From: Kalaharituber pfeilii
Taxonomy: Eukaryota > Ascomycota > Pezizomycetes > Pezizales > Pezizaceae
Reading direction: 5' to 3'
Assembly (NCBI GenBank): GCA_015179045.1
Contig: WHUZ01000074.1
Location: 264,851-328,850 of the forward strand
DNA: 64,000 bases
Positions 10,736 through 21,468 of the stretch are shown here, in pieces (position 1 is the stretch's first letter; every line of letters begins with the position of its first letter). A program made the translations under genes and the position numbers. The notes under the pieces were generated by a model. That model saw nothing but the letters and a program-made list of their open reading frames with translations, searched no databases and was not told where the DNA came from.

Positions 10736-10795
10736 CCATAGCCCATTGGGCGGCATGCGAGTACTGATATAAAAAAAAAAAAAAAAAAAAAAAAA
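10736..10795 (+). mobile_element. Tail-only family A retroposon (60 bp)
   Basis: CCATAGCCCATTGGGCGG, CATGCGAGTACTGATAT and poly(A), with a perfect 12-bp TSD TCGGTGGTTCGT at 10724-10735 and 10796-10807. The copy lacks even the first few bases of the closing helix. It sits inside the SET-TPR pseudogene just before HRGKYVVLRT. Confidence 0.9.
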
Positions 10796-10984
10796 TCGGT
10801 GGTTCGTTTTAAGAGCAAATCGGCAATCATGACTTTCGAGAGGGTGGAAAGAGGAGCTACACTAGGTGGATACATATGCGTGGTGTAAGATGTCTTGAAG
10901 TTAGCCTGAAAGAAATCATTGCAAGACTGCGGAGGTCCGTAGATGTTTCCCGCCGAGTGAAGTGTGTTGGCAATGAAGTTTGCA

Positions 10985-11055
10985 CCCTCGCCATAGCCCT
11001 TAGGGCGGCACGCGAGTAATGATTTCCAAAAAAAAAAAAAAAAAAAAAAAAAAAG
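10985..11055 (+). mobile_element. Tail-only family A retroposon (about 70 bp)
   Basis: CCCTCGCCATAGCCC, TTA, GGGCGGCACGCGAG, TAATGATTTCC and poly(A). TSD GAAGTTTGCA at 10975-10984 and 11056-11065. Removing insert and one TSD copy rejoins the SET-TPR reading frame. Confidence 0.9.
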
Positions 11056-11196
11056 GAAGTTTGCAACGAAGTGTGAACGCGTTGGTCGGTGAGGTGGTTT
11101 GGCCCCCTTAAGGGGCCTGGCGGACAGGAGGTTGGACTTGGCTTGTTCAAAACCTCGGCGGAAGTTGAGGTTTTCTGAGACGTAAACGGTATCCAT

Positions 11197-11511
11197 GTTG
11201 GGCGGTTGGAGCTAAGGTTGTAGGAGGACTACCGTGAGGAACTAGGAGATAGTACCGAGGGTGGGATGAGCGGAGGTGGGGCTGTAGTTAACCTTTTCCA
11301 GAAACCGACGCAAAAACTAGAGGAGACCTAGTAAATCCTCTTGAATTGAGAAAGGAAGGGTGACAATGCGCTGATCTGCTGTTGAAGTAGGTATGATGTC
11401 TCAACGGCAAGCGCAACTTGTTGCTCAGCAATCAGGCTGTGCCTCACTACTTAAGCATAAATGGTAACAGCTCATTGTTTGTTGAAAGATCGGGTTTCGC
11501 TTATAACATTA
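11197..11511. other. Intergenic, possible 5' region of the SET-TPR gene
   Basis: No ORF of note. It lies upstream of the pseudogene N-terminus and ends at the hAT insertion site. Confidence 0.35.
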
Positions 11512-11722
11512 TTTGTGAACAGTGTTTCCAACGGGCCGGCCAGGCCAGGCCAAGGGTACGGCCTGGGCCGGCCTGGACCGTGAAAATCTAGGCCTGGGCC
11601 TGGCCTGATCTTTCAGGCCGGCCATGAGGTCGGCCTGGGCCGGTCCAGGCCGGTCCAGGCCATTGAGGCCAGTCCAGAACGATGAGTAAATTATATAGCT
11701 AAGTACATAAAAATAGGACTAT

Positions 11723-14700
11723 CTATGCTCTACCTGCATCCCGTTCCCCAGTACATTTTGCTTCCAGCTGCTCCAACATCACCCGTACCTGGTCTGTATC
11801 TTTAAATGGCAGAATAACTCCTGACCCCTCAGCACTCCATGACTTGATACATTCTGCTGCTTCTATAACATCCTCCTTTAACCGATTTCGCCGATCTGTA
11901 ATTAATAGACCAGCACTACTAAATACTCGTTCCACCTCTGCACTCATAGCAGGAACTGCTAAAATATCTAATGCCATAATCGCGAGACGAGGGTAATCCT
12001 TTTGATGCTGTATCCACCAAAGCCGCGGATTCTCAGTATCAATCATAGCAGAAGAGATATAGTCCTCTAGTTCATCTTTATCTCTAGTTCGTGGCGCACG
12101 TTTGTTTTTCCAACTTGAGAGTCCACTTTCAGCTGATGTAGGAGCGGGCCGAGCTGTACTAGCTGTAGAATTCGTACCAGGCGTTAATGTGAGGACCTTA
12201 TATCTATTGTATAGTACTTGTTAGAAACGTCAATACATGTAAGTGGATAAGTAACATACTTTGTTTCCCATAGCTTCTTAACCTTTACCTTCGCATCAGC
12301 AATCCATTGTGGATGTTCTGCCCAGTTGGTCTCGAAGTAGTCATATTTCATGCCTGGATGGAGAACAACACCTGCGTAAAGTACTGTATTGGATTCAGTC
12401 ATGGTATAATATTTGTTTAGCTTTTCCCACGCGAGACTGATTGAGGTCTGAAGGTGTTCGGAACAGTTGCTGGCTGTATACATTGATTCAGTGTTCCCAA
12501 CCGGCCAGGCCGCCGACCAGGCCGCCCAGGCCGGTCCAGGCCGTCCAGGCCGGTCCAGGCCGCCCAGGCCGCCCAGGCTGGTCCAGGCCGGTCCAGGCCA
12601 TTCAGGCCGTTTAAGCAATTTCAGGGGCAGGGGGGCTGGTTTTGAGGCTATTTCAGGGGCCACCTTCAGGTTACTTGGACACGGATTTAATATGAACCTT
12701 TCAATATTTTCGGATAACTATCTAGACTTTTTTTTTTATTGAGCAGCGCTTTTCGCAGGTATTCAGGTAAGTAATTTTTTTTTGTATCGCTTGACTATAT
12801 ACTAATTTCTTATTAGTACTGCAGGGAGACAGACATTCCAACCACCGGTTCTGGCGATGATGATTCCTTTAGTATTCTACTATTCTTCACTCTCCATAGT
12901 GCAGTTCAAGTTTTGATCTTGCATCGACGATTCCCTGCAGTCCCATCTGATGCCGATATCGAGTCTTCTGGAATTTGGGTTACAAAAATCTGGTGCGACA
13001 AAGTTGGATTTGACAGTATGGTGAAGCTGTGCATGGCTAATGGAAAGCGATACTGACGGTGTAAAATCAGCAAGCAAAATCCTAAACATTAGAGTAGAAT
13101 TTAGAGTACGTTCTGTATATAGCTACTGTATAACTTAACTCACACTGTAGCCTGAATGGCCTCAATGGCCTGGACCGGCCTGAATGGCCTGAATGGCCTG
13201 AATGGCCTGGACCGGCCCAGGCCTAGATTTCTATGGCCCAGGCCGGCCAGGCCATACCCTTGGCCTGGCCTGGCCGGCCCGTTGGGAACACTGCATTGAT
13301 TGAGCTGATTCAAGATGTTCAAGAAGGTTATCCATCGCAGGAAGTAAATCAAATAAAGCTCCATTACCACGACGACCTTCCAGCTCTAATGTAATTCGAT
13401 AAAAGGGCTCCAAAATAGTAACCATATCTTGTAGTTCCTTCCAATCATCAACGTCAAGCTGATCTTCACTTAAGCCATCTCATGCATGTCTGGCAATAAA
13501 AACTTCAAAGCTATTACGGAGTTGCAATGCTCTCTTAATAGCTCGAAAGTCACTATTCCAGCGTGTTGCATTAGTAAGAATTGGTTGAAAGGCAGTCTCT
13601 TCAGGTAATGCTTCTTGTGTCAGCCGTGCAAATTCTTCTCTTCGTTGAGGACTAGCACATATAAAGCGAATAATATTTCGTAATCGGCCATAAGGTCCAC
13701 GTCGACGCCAGACACTCAGTTGTGGTTCAGTATTCTCATCTGAATCACCTATATCTCATAACTCTTATTAGTATTATCACTATAAAAGACTATCTTTATA
13801 GACTTACCTATATCTTGCATCTGAGGATCATTACCATATAAAAATGCCTTCACCACTAAATTAATAATATGACCAATACAACGTAAACGCTGCTCCACAG
13901 GATCAAAAGAAATATTCAACTCCTGTAAACGAGAATTCAACAAACGTAAAGCACTATCATTATTAGTTGCATTATCCAAAGTGAAATATCCAATCTTCTT
14001 CAATAACCCATATTCATTCAAGAGTGAAAATACAACTTGACATTGATTTTCCCCACTATGACTTCCATTCAAACGTCGTAATCCTAAAAGAGCTTGACAT
14101 ATTTGTCCTTCTTGATTAATCCAATGCGCTATCAAACCTAATAAAGCTAAGTGATTAGATGAAGACCACAAGTCAAATGTAAAATGAACTGCATGTTTAT
14201 TATGAAATCCTTGAATAAGAATATTTTTATGATGGGTATACATATCTAAAATCCAAGTCCGTATAGTAGTTCCAGAGTGAGGAAGAGAGCGAGGTATAGC
14301 AGTATATGAAGAACTAACAGCAGCAAGATAAGAAAGTAATAAACGAAAGCTAGAATTATCCACTTGACGAAAAGAAATATTAGATAAAATTATCCACTGA
14401 AGTAGAAGCTGCTTAAAGACATCAATATTGAAATAAATTTTGGGTATACTATTTCCGAAAGCCTGCCGAATAAGATTTGGTGCACTAGAGTCTATAGGTC
14501 CATGTTCGGTCATTTTATGGGACTTTAAATGCTCAATTGGATGTTTTGTAGACCCATCGGCATATCGTTTTGGATTTCGTTTGCAAAGCTTGCAACTCCA
14601 GTAGCGTTTCCCATTATCGTTTACTGGGTCGCCATATTGCCAAATCCAACTGCGTCGTAACGAAGGTTTGAATTGCCATATTTCTGAAGAGGACTCGACT

Positions 14701-14858
14701 TCAGTATCAGGTTGACTACTTTGAATAGTAGGGTTGACTTCAAAGCTGGAACTAAATTGTGCGGAGGAGAGTTGAGATAGTTCGCTGAAGGTATCATCAT
14801 CAAGTAGGTCTCCCGATGGAATATGAGACTCCATACTATAGCGAATATCAGTATACAT
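11723..14858 (-). pseudogene. hAT transposase (BED finger), interrupted
   Basis: Cut-and-paste transposase. Exon 1 (14858-13807) has a BED-like zinc finger (WSCKLCKRNPKRY...H...H), then FTFDLWSSSNHLALLG (first catalytic Asp), GYFTLDNATNNDSALRLL (second Asp) and RCIGHIINLVV. A 58-bp intron lies at about 13806-13749 (GTAAGT...ACTAATA...ATAG). Exon 2 contains NATRWNSDF but also one in-frame TGA near 13478. The gene is then split by the nested element at 12489-13293 and resumes with MYTASNCSEHLQTS...YYTMTES. The C-terminal dimerisation domain (12046-11723) has ALDILAVPAMSAEVERVFS with the third catalytic Glu. The nonsense codon and insertion make this copy inactive. Confidence 0.88.
12489..13293. 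mobile_element. 805-bp non-autonomous hAT element nested in the larger hAT
   Basis: The ends CAGTGTTCCCAACC... and ...GGGTTGGGAACACTG-type (GTTGGGAACACTG) match the outer element, with an 8-bp TSD CATTGATT at 12481-12488 and 13294-13301. The subterminal GGCCTGGACCGG repeats are shared. The interior has no transposase domain. Confidence 0.9.
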
Positions 14859-15673
14859 TAAAGAAAAAGGGAGAAAACAGATATATACTTGAATATTTCC
14901 AATAGAAAGCGCGACTCTTATATCAAATAATAGCGAAATAAAAAATAATAGTTGACGGAATAAAGGCGCGTTGTATGTGAATTTAATTCATACGCGTGTG
15001 GGTATATGTTAGGGTTTAAATACTAAAAAATTACAAACTAAATGGCCTGGACCGGTCTGGACCAGCCTGGACCGCCTGGACCGCCTGGACCGGTCTGGAC
15101 CAGCCTGGACCGCCTGGACCGGTCTGGACCAGCCTGAACCGTCTGAAACGGCCTGAATAGCATCAACCAATCAGTAACTGCATTTTGGCCTTTGATCATC
15201 GAGATCAGCATATATCCCTGAAATCATGACAACCAATTAGCAGCCGAAGCACCGCCTTGGCCACATATCTATAATTTTAGACCATATAATGTACGTAATA
15301 GTTAACTGAATCGAGCAATTTCCATTATGATATAGCTAGCAATAGGTCATCTTGCGACTGTGCGTATACATGTAAGATTGTCATGATAACCCTTAAATAG
15401 TTTTACAGAGTGTAGGTACTATAGGTGCGAAACTGAGAGGGTGGAATTGAGAAGATATGGACTGCGAAAAAGTGGAAGGAGAATGTAGTGCACTCTGCGA
15501 TGGCAGGATGTGTGAGTTAGATTCAGCGGGTGCCTACCTCTACATAGATGATTAGAATGAGAACACAGAACGCAGTTAAAACAGACGGCAAAGTGAACTG
15601 AAATCTCTAGTAAAATAATTCCCTTAGCACACAGGCTCAAAGTGGTAATGCTATTGAGTATTTACGTGAGTAT

Positions 15674-15707
15674 TTTTTTTTTTTTTTTTATATATATCAT
15701 TAATCGC
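15674..15707 (-). mobile_element. 34-bp retroposon: 18 nt of family A tail plus poly(A)
   Basis: Sixteen T, then ATATATATCATTAATCGC, between perfect 13-bp copies of TTTACGTGAGTAT (15661-15673 and 15708-15720). In the sense strand this is GCGATTAATGATATATAT plus poly(A), only the last 18 nt of the element. Smallest clear insertion in the window. Confidence 0.88.
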
Positions 15708-16090
15708 TTTACGTGAGTATGGCCTGAACCGGCCTGAATGGCCTGAACCGGCCTGAATGGCCTGAATCGGCCTGCATGTTTCAGGCCGGTCCAGGCCGGT
15801 CCAGGCCGGTCCAGGCCGGCCCAGGCCATCAGAAGCTCCGCCGGGGCCGCCCCAGGCGGTTTCAGGCCTGCCAAGCCAGGCCGCCGATCAGACCAGGCCA
15901 GGCGGCCTGATCGGCGGCCTGGCCGGTTGGGAACACTGTTTGTGAACGCAAACGATGTACTAAGATTCACTCCCTGTAGATGCTCCATTACCCCTCGTAT
16001 GCGTGCACTACTGATGCCTTCCTTTACGCTACACAACTTGATTGACCTGTCCAATTATAGTAGCCTAACGGGAAGCCAGTTCGTAGTAAG

Positions 16091-16382
16091 TAGTGAGCGG
16101 CACGAGCCGAGCCAAGCTCGAGCTCAAACGAGCCAAGATCATGCTTGTGTTTTTCTTGACAGCTCGCTAAAATGCTTAGCGAGTGCAAGGTTTCATAAAC
16201 TGTAAATATCTAATATAGTAATAATTAGAGACTTGTAGCTCATTCTGACCTACCAACAACTTCGAAATGCACAATTTAGCTGATAGTAGTGAGAAAGATG
16301 AAAATTTAGCTTAGTTTAGTTTAGTTTGTCAATATTATGTATATAATCAATCCAGGCTCGAGCTAGCTCGTGCCGCTCACTA
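16091..16382. mobile_element. 292-bp hAT-type MITE
   Basis: TIRs TAGTGAGCGGCACGAG and CTCGTGCCGCTCACTA. The same element, in reverse orientation and interrupted, is at 57136-58618 with a clean 8-bp TSD. Here the flanks are GTAGTAAG and GTACTAGTAAG, consistent with a TSD modified by a CTA slip. Inside are inverted GCTCGAGCT motifs and no ORF. Confidence 0.8.
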
Positions 16383-17103
16383 GTACTAGTAAGGTAAGAT
16401 GCATGAATGAGTTCCTTGTCACCACTTGATCATGCACGCAGCCACATCCCAGTGGAAGGCCTGATCAAGTGGCTACCAATTACAATCAATCAGGAACAAA
16501 GCCGAAATTTGTCAGTACCATTGTCGTTTCATTTCTGCTGGAGAAGGTAATGAGTGTTTATTTATTGTCTTATGATTGCTGGAAATTAACATCTATTATA
16601 GTACTGAGTTACTAGAGAATGCCCGCTCGCTACGCTCGCAATGGGGGCAGAGCTTGCGGCGGGAGCCGAGTCAGAGCTTGCGACACTCGCGACCGGGATT
16701 AGGGGCTTTGGTGCTGTCACAGAGTAGTAAACATACTTTTCAGCCGCTTGCATACATCCTTACTGAGAGACCCCACTCGCTTCGCTCGGGGGTCTATACA
16801 ACTGCTGGGGAGGGTGACGCACCTAGGGAAGTGACGCGCCTAGGGGGTGACGCGCCTAGAGGGGTGATGTGCCCTGGGGAGTGACATTAAGAGGAGAAAA
16901 ACTGATAGAGGTGTACATTTAACACGAAGGATAGCACTGTATTATCAAGACCCGCACCTAGTCTCGTAACCAACCCGCACCTTTAAAATTGGTCTCTACC
17001 CTTAGATGTCACATCCCTATCTGGAAACTTACATCCCTCCGCTGCAGCCATATTTACAACAACTATATCTGTCAACTTCCACTTTCCAGTTGCCCACCCA
17101 TTA
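16383..17103. other. No gene; short tandem repeats
   Basis: Contains palindromic CGCTCGCTACGCTCGC-like sequence near 16622-16640 and a 17-bp GTGACGCGCCTAGGGG-type repeat, about five degenerate units at 16808-16885. Also holds the type D micro-insertion at 16960. Confidence 0.45.
16960..16972 (-). mobile_element. 13-nt micro-insertion (type D)
   Basis: AGTCTCGTAACCA lies exactly between two perfect 10-bp copies of ACCCGCACCT (16950-16959 and 16973-16982). This is the cleanest of the four type D sites. Confidence 0.65.
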
Positions 17104-17360
17104 ACTACAACTTGCTGAATCACTTGCTGAATCGCCCGCTGAATAGCCTGCTGAATCGCTTGTTAAATTGGCTGCTGAATCTCCTGAATCCCCTGCTGAA
17201 TCCTCCGCTAAAGTGCCTGCTGAATCCCCCGCTAAAATGCTTGCTGAATCCCCTACCGAATCACTTGCCGAATCGCTTGTAGAACTACATGCTGAACTTG
17301 TTTGTTGAACTTTCTAACTCATCTGCTAAGCTGCTAGTTAGCTCACGTAATGAATTGCTT
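17104..17360 (+). repeat. 12-bp minisatellite CTTGCTGAATCG
   Basis: About 20 degenerate units of a CTTGCTGAATCx / CCCGCTGAATxx repeat; no gene. Confidence 0.75.
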
Positions 17361-17616
17361 GCTGAACCCTTCACTGAATCGTATAGTGCATTCTCAATCA
17401 AGTTCCTCAAGTAGCAAGTTTAGTAGAGTACAACCCGATAACCTATATTTTTTTCAGTATTAATATAGTAGTGCCAATGGAATAAAGTGACTCTTACCTT
17501 CGCATTGTCAAGTTGTGGAGTTGTAAAGGGGTGAAGGTGAGGAGGTAGTTTTAAGATAGATTTATTCTTAATTCAGGAGAATATCATAGAAGTCAAGCTA
17601 TCTTTATTTTGATTAG

Positions 17617-18182
17617 TTTTTTTTTTTTTTTTTTTTTTTTTTATTCACGTAACCCCGCATACAGGCTATCAGCCTATGGCAGGGACCCATATACCCGGGC
17701 CAGGTTTGGAACACCTAACTATGGAATCTACATGCACATCTTGAGCACTCAGTGCTCTCCGTCCCCGGCTACCCCAGATCGAGGCAGGCAAACCAGTGCT
17801 CGACCGGGTCGCCCTCCACACCTTCTTGCTTCCACCCTTTCTCCTCTAGGTCCTCCCAGGATTGCCAGGTGACATGCGCCCCATCTTTGTCCTTCCTCTG
17901 GGGTCGCTCCAGTTCGGTGCACCTGAACACCACATGCTCAGCACTCCATGCCTCACCACATGTACATTGTACCTCCTCGCCACTGGCCATCCTCCTCCAC
18001 ATAGCTCCGCCTTTTCCAGTCCGCAGCCATGTGTAATTTGTGAGTGCTCTCCTGCCCCACTTTACGAATTTGCCCTTCCCAAACCCTGCACGCTCCCTCT
18101 CCTCTTTTCTTTTTCGAACTAACTCTTGACGCAGCCCACCCTCAGTGGCCTGCCCATCATACCTCATGCACTTGGCCCCCTC
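17617..18182 (-). mobile_element. 5'-truncated LINE (family C) with ORF2 C-terminus
   Basis: TTTGATTAG flanks the element at 17608-17616 and 18183-18191 (9-bp TSD). Minus strand: ORF2 end (open 18167-17769) with a TNYTWLRTGKGGAMW region, then CTCGEAWSAEHVVFRC, the C-x-C...H-x4-C knuckle also seen in family B. The 3' end is CCCGGGTATATGGGTCCCTG, CCATAGGCTGATAGCC, TGTATGCGGGGTTACGTGA, poly(A). Only the last about 130 codons remain, so it is dead on arrival. Confidence 0.85.
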
Positions 18183-18191
18183 TTTGATTAG

Positions 18192-18699
18192 TTTGATGGG
18201 ACGACTTTCTCAAGTTGACAGAGATTTGCACAGTTTTATGAAAAGTGCTGATCAGAAGCCACTTGTAGAGGTCATAGCTACAAAGTATAGAAATCTATTG
18301 GCCCGATAAGAGAGGAGGCCCAAGTTATTCTCGAAAATTTTTATCTCAGTACTATATAGACATCCCTCTTGGCGTACACCGAACCCCTGTCAAAAAAGAC
18401 CTTGGCGACAACCGCGAATGCCATATCAACGTACCGAGTGAAATGTTCACATACTCCTGAACCTTAACATACCCCTGAACCTTAACATACCCCTGAACCT
18501 TCGTCATAAGGCACATATTAAGTAATGTGGAATATGCCAAACGCCCGACAATACCTATATCAAGAGTTTCCATTACATTTCGTATAGAATCAACCTTCAC
18601 GGAAATGGACACCACGACAATGAGGAGTCGCAATTGGCCGTATCTATCACTGCAATCCCTTTATGTGAAATGTTCACATTCTCCTGAACCTCAACATAC
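18192..18699. other. No gene; short AACATACCCCTGAACCTT repeat
   Basis: Three near-perfect copies of a CCTGAACCTTAACATACC unit at about 18465-18500, otherwise unrecognised. Confidence 0.45.
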
Positions 18700-19099
18700 T
18701 CGGCATAAGATACAGAAGAATGAGCCAAATTTTATAGGTATGGTATATCTCTCTCACCATCAGGAGATGAAGCATAACGAGTTCAATTTGACAGGTACAG
18801 CAGCAGCTTTCCATAGCACAATAGTAACAAAGTGAGTCAAATTTAACAGGTATAAGAGTACAATTTGACTGATATTCGATGGCACGAGATGCAGCTGAAC
18901 AAGTCAAATTTGACAGGTATGATAGGTCCATTTTACCTCGCGAGATGCAGCAAAATGAGCTGAATTTGATAGGCACTTTGACAGGCACGACAGCTCCTCA
19001 ATGGTGTGAGGTGCAGCAGAACGAGTCAAATTTGACAGGTATGGTAGGTCCATTTCACCCCGCGAGATGCAGCAAAATGAGCCGAATTTGACAGGCACT

Positions 19100-19315
19100 T
19101 TGACAGGCACAACAGCCCCTCAATTTGACAGGCACAATAGCTCCTCAATTTAACAGGCACGACAGCTCCTCAATTTGGCAGGCACGACAGCTCCTCAATT
19201 TAACAGGCACGACAGCTCCTCAATTTGACAGGCACGATAGCTCCTCAATTTAACAGGCACGACAGCTCCTCAATTTGGCAGGCACGACAGGTCCTCAATT
19301 TGGCAGGCACGACAG
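19100..19315 (+). repeat. 25-bp tandem sub-array inside the satellite
   Basis: Eight to nine units of CAGGCACGACAGCTCCTCAA plus TTTRR, a secondary amplification of one part of the 60-bp unit. Confidence 0.8.
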
Positions 19316-19719
19316 CTTCTCAATGGTGCGAGATGCAGCAGAACGAGTCAAATGTGATAGGTATGGTAGGTCTATTTCACCTCACGAGATGCAGCAAAAT
19401 GAGCCGAATTTGACAGACACTTTGATAGGTATGATAGCTTCTCAATGGTGTGAGATGCAGTACAATGAGCTGAATTTAATAGGTATAACAGTCTCCCTCA
19501 ATGGCGCAAGATGAGGATGGATGTGGTCAAGTTGACCGATATGACCTTGTCAGGCAAAAATGAGGCAGAATAAGCTCAATTTAACAGGTATGACAGCTTT
19601 CTCTCAATGGCGCGAGATGTGGCCGAATGAGCTCAAGTTGACAAGTATTACAGGACTCTTTCCATAGCGTAAGAGCAGTAGAATGAGCTGAATTTGACAG
19701 GTACAGTAGGTCTCTCTTG

Positions 19720-19781
19720 CCCTGTCATGGCGAACAGCTGCAAGCGGAGTTACGTGAAATTAAAAAAAAAAAAAAAAAAAG
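19720..19781 (+). mobile_element. Tail-only family B retroposon
   Basis: CCCTGTCATGGCGAACAG, CTGCAAGCGGAG, TTACGTGAAATT and poly(A), with a perfect 15-bp TSD AGTAGGTCTCTCTTG at 19705-19719 and 19782-19796. Confidence 0.9.
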
Positions 19782-20690
19782 AGTAGGTCTCTCTTGATAG
19801 CACGAGATGCAGCAAAATGAACTCAATTGGACCGGTATGTACGTCTCCCTTGACAATACAAGATATAGTAGAATAAACTAACTTTAACAAGTATATAGGT
19901 ATGGCAAGACTGTTCTACGGCACGAGATACAAAAGAATGAGCCAAATTTCATAAGTATGGCACTCCTCTCTTACCAGCGTGAGATGTAGTAAAACGAACT
20001 CAATTTGATAGGTATAGTAGCACCTTTCCACAGGAGAGTAGCAGAGTGAGCCAAATTTAACAGGTATAATGGGACTCTTTCCGCATTATGAGATATAGCA
20101 GAATGAGCGCAATTGATAGTTATTCGATAGCACAAGCTGCAGCAGAACGAGAATCAAATTTGACAGGTATGGCAGGTCTATTTCAGCCTGGGAGATGCAG
20201 CAGAATAAGCCGAATTTGACAGGGATTGGTAGATCTCTCTTGCCAACATGAGATACGGAGGGCGAGCAGAATTTGACAGGCATGATAGCTCCTTATGAGA
20301 TGCAGCAGAATGAGCCGAATTCAATAGGAATGGCAGTCTCTCTTGATGGTATAAGATGAGGCAGAATGAGCTCAATTTAACAGGATATGACAGCTTCCTT
20401 TCGATGGCGTGAGATGAGGCAGAATGAGCTCAAGTTGACAAGTATCACCGGACTCTTTCCACAATGTGAGAACAGCAGAATGAGCCAAATTTGACAGGTA
20501 CGGCAGGACCCACCTAGCAGCGTGGAACATGGTAAAATGAGCTCAATTCACAGTTAAGGCTGGCCCCTTTCTATGGTGCAAAGTGAGGCAGTATGGCTCA
20601 ATTTGACAGATACAATAAGATCTCCTTGATGGTGCGAGATGGGGCAAAATGAGAATGCGCTGGACCGGTACGGCATGGTGCTAGAGGCCA

Positions 20691-21076
20691 GATAAGGAAG
20701 CTAGGTACACATGAAAGGGCATATGCTGGACATCTGAGCAATATCATTGTGGGTAGATATTAACCGGAATTTAGGTAGAGTTTATGGGCTGTAACGAGGG
20801 TTTCGCTATCCATAGGTTCTACAATTATTAGCATTATACTCCACAAAATATATAAAATTAATACTAGAGCTCCCTGGATGCAGGAGGGGGATTACGTGAT
20901 ATTATAAATAACAATGAGAATATACCGATATGATTAAATGCAGAGAAACGAGATTGTACGGTCATGGAACTGGTAAAGAGTGTACAGTCACTTGACGCCG
21001 ACTTTACGGGTCCCTTATCCACTACCGCTACACCTACACTCACCCTCGCGGTCGCGAGGTGGCCACATGCTAGTTA
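20691..21076. other. No recognisable gene
   Basis: AT-rich unassigned sequence between the satellite and the next LINE copy. Confidence 0.4.
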
Positions 21077-21088
21077 TACATGTACTGT

Positions 21089-21430
21089 GCCTACGGGCGT
21101 GGAAACACAGGATGGGGACAGCAGACAGCCCAGATTGCCGATGGTGCGGCGAGGAAGCCGAGACGACACAACACAACACATATTGACGAACTGCCGGGTG
21201 TGGAAACAGAAATGCCCCCGAGGCATTGACGACCTCCGCCACCCAAAGACAGACAAGGACGAAGACAGAGACAAGCTGTAGGAATTAATGGATTGGGCAG
21301 GGAGATAGGAAACAGAGCAATCTTCATTTTCTTCACTTTTCCTTATATACTCAATTTCATGTATTTAGCACCTCGCCATAGCCCAGAGGGCGGCATGCGA
21401 GTAATGATATAAAAAAAAAAAAAAAAAAAA
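21089..21430 (+). mobile_element. 5'-truncated family A LINE, ORF2 C-terminus
   Basis: 12-bp TSD TACATGTACTGT at 21077-21088 and 21431-21442. Encodes the ORF2 end: SPDCRWCGEEAETTQH, a frameshift, HILTNCRVWKQKC, and ELMDWAGR before the stop (one internal TAG). The 3' UTR ends in CCTCGCCATAGCCC, AGA, GGGCGGCATGCGAG, poly(A). Confidence 0.88.
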
Positions 21431-21468
21431 TACATGTACTGTACTACCGATCGCAAGCCACTGAAGTA

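Larger units (their letters stand above)
8318..11196 (-). pseudogene. SET-TPR domain protein gene, disrupted
   Basis: Read on the minus strand, pieces of one protein appear in order. N-terminal part (11196-10510): NLNFRRGFEQAKSNLL, then HRGKYVVLRTITP, MAIAEDENGICELL and VVLVKEPY, typical of fungal SET-TPR proteins. SET domain (9356-9078): FINHSCWGNARRSFIRDFMI and GEQVTFSYAPP, holding the NHS/C and the FxY-type motif of protein lysine methyltransferases. Post-SET (about 9000-8830): GFTCNCRYCTLERNERKIA, preceded by an in-frame TGA where Trp is expected. C-terminal helical part (8798-8318) contains a frameshift near 8510. The TPR part between 10500 and 9360 is missing or replaced by MITEs and a 12-bp minisatellite. 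Three retroposon tails (9013, 10736, 10985) interrupt coding sequence, and excising the one at 10985 restores HFVANFIANTLHSAGN exactly. Not functional. Confidence 0.75.
11520..15938 (-). mobile_element. 4.4-kb hAT transposon with nested insertions
   Basis: TIRs start CAGTGTTTCCAACGGGCCGG (left) and end CCGGTTGGGAACACTG (right). A perfect 8-bp TSD, TTTGTGAA, lies at 11512-11519 and 15939-15946, the hAT hallmark. Both subterminal regions are arrays of GGCCTGGACCGG-like repeats (11535-11665, 15040-15140, 15720-15920), probably transposase binding sites. It carries one transposase gene (minus), a nested non-autonomous hAT copy (12489-13293) and a 34-bp retroposon tail (15674-15707). Confidence 0.92.
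18700..20690 (+). repeat. Degenerate about 60-bp satellite array
   Basis: Repeated unit of the form GCGAGATGCAGCARAATGAG, CYSAATTTGACAGGTATGR, YAGG...C, recurring roughly every 55-62 bp. The same family occurs in opposite orientation at 44360-45120, 55240-55500 and 56205-56450. ORFs here are by-products of the repetition. A family B tail is inserted at 19720. Confidence 0.8.

Noticed and set aside
18700..20690. CRISPR-like array of regularly spaced repeats
   Set aside because: Repeats are degenerate and about 60 bp, the spacers are themselves repeats, and the context is a eukaryotic genome with spliceosomal introns.
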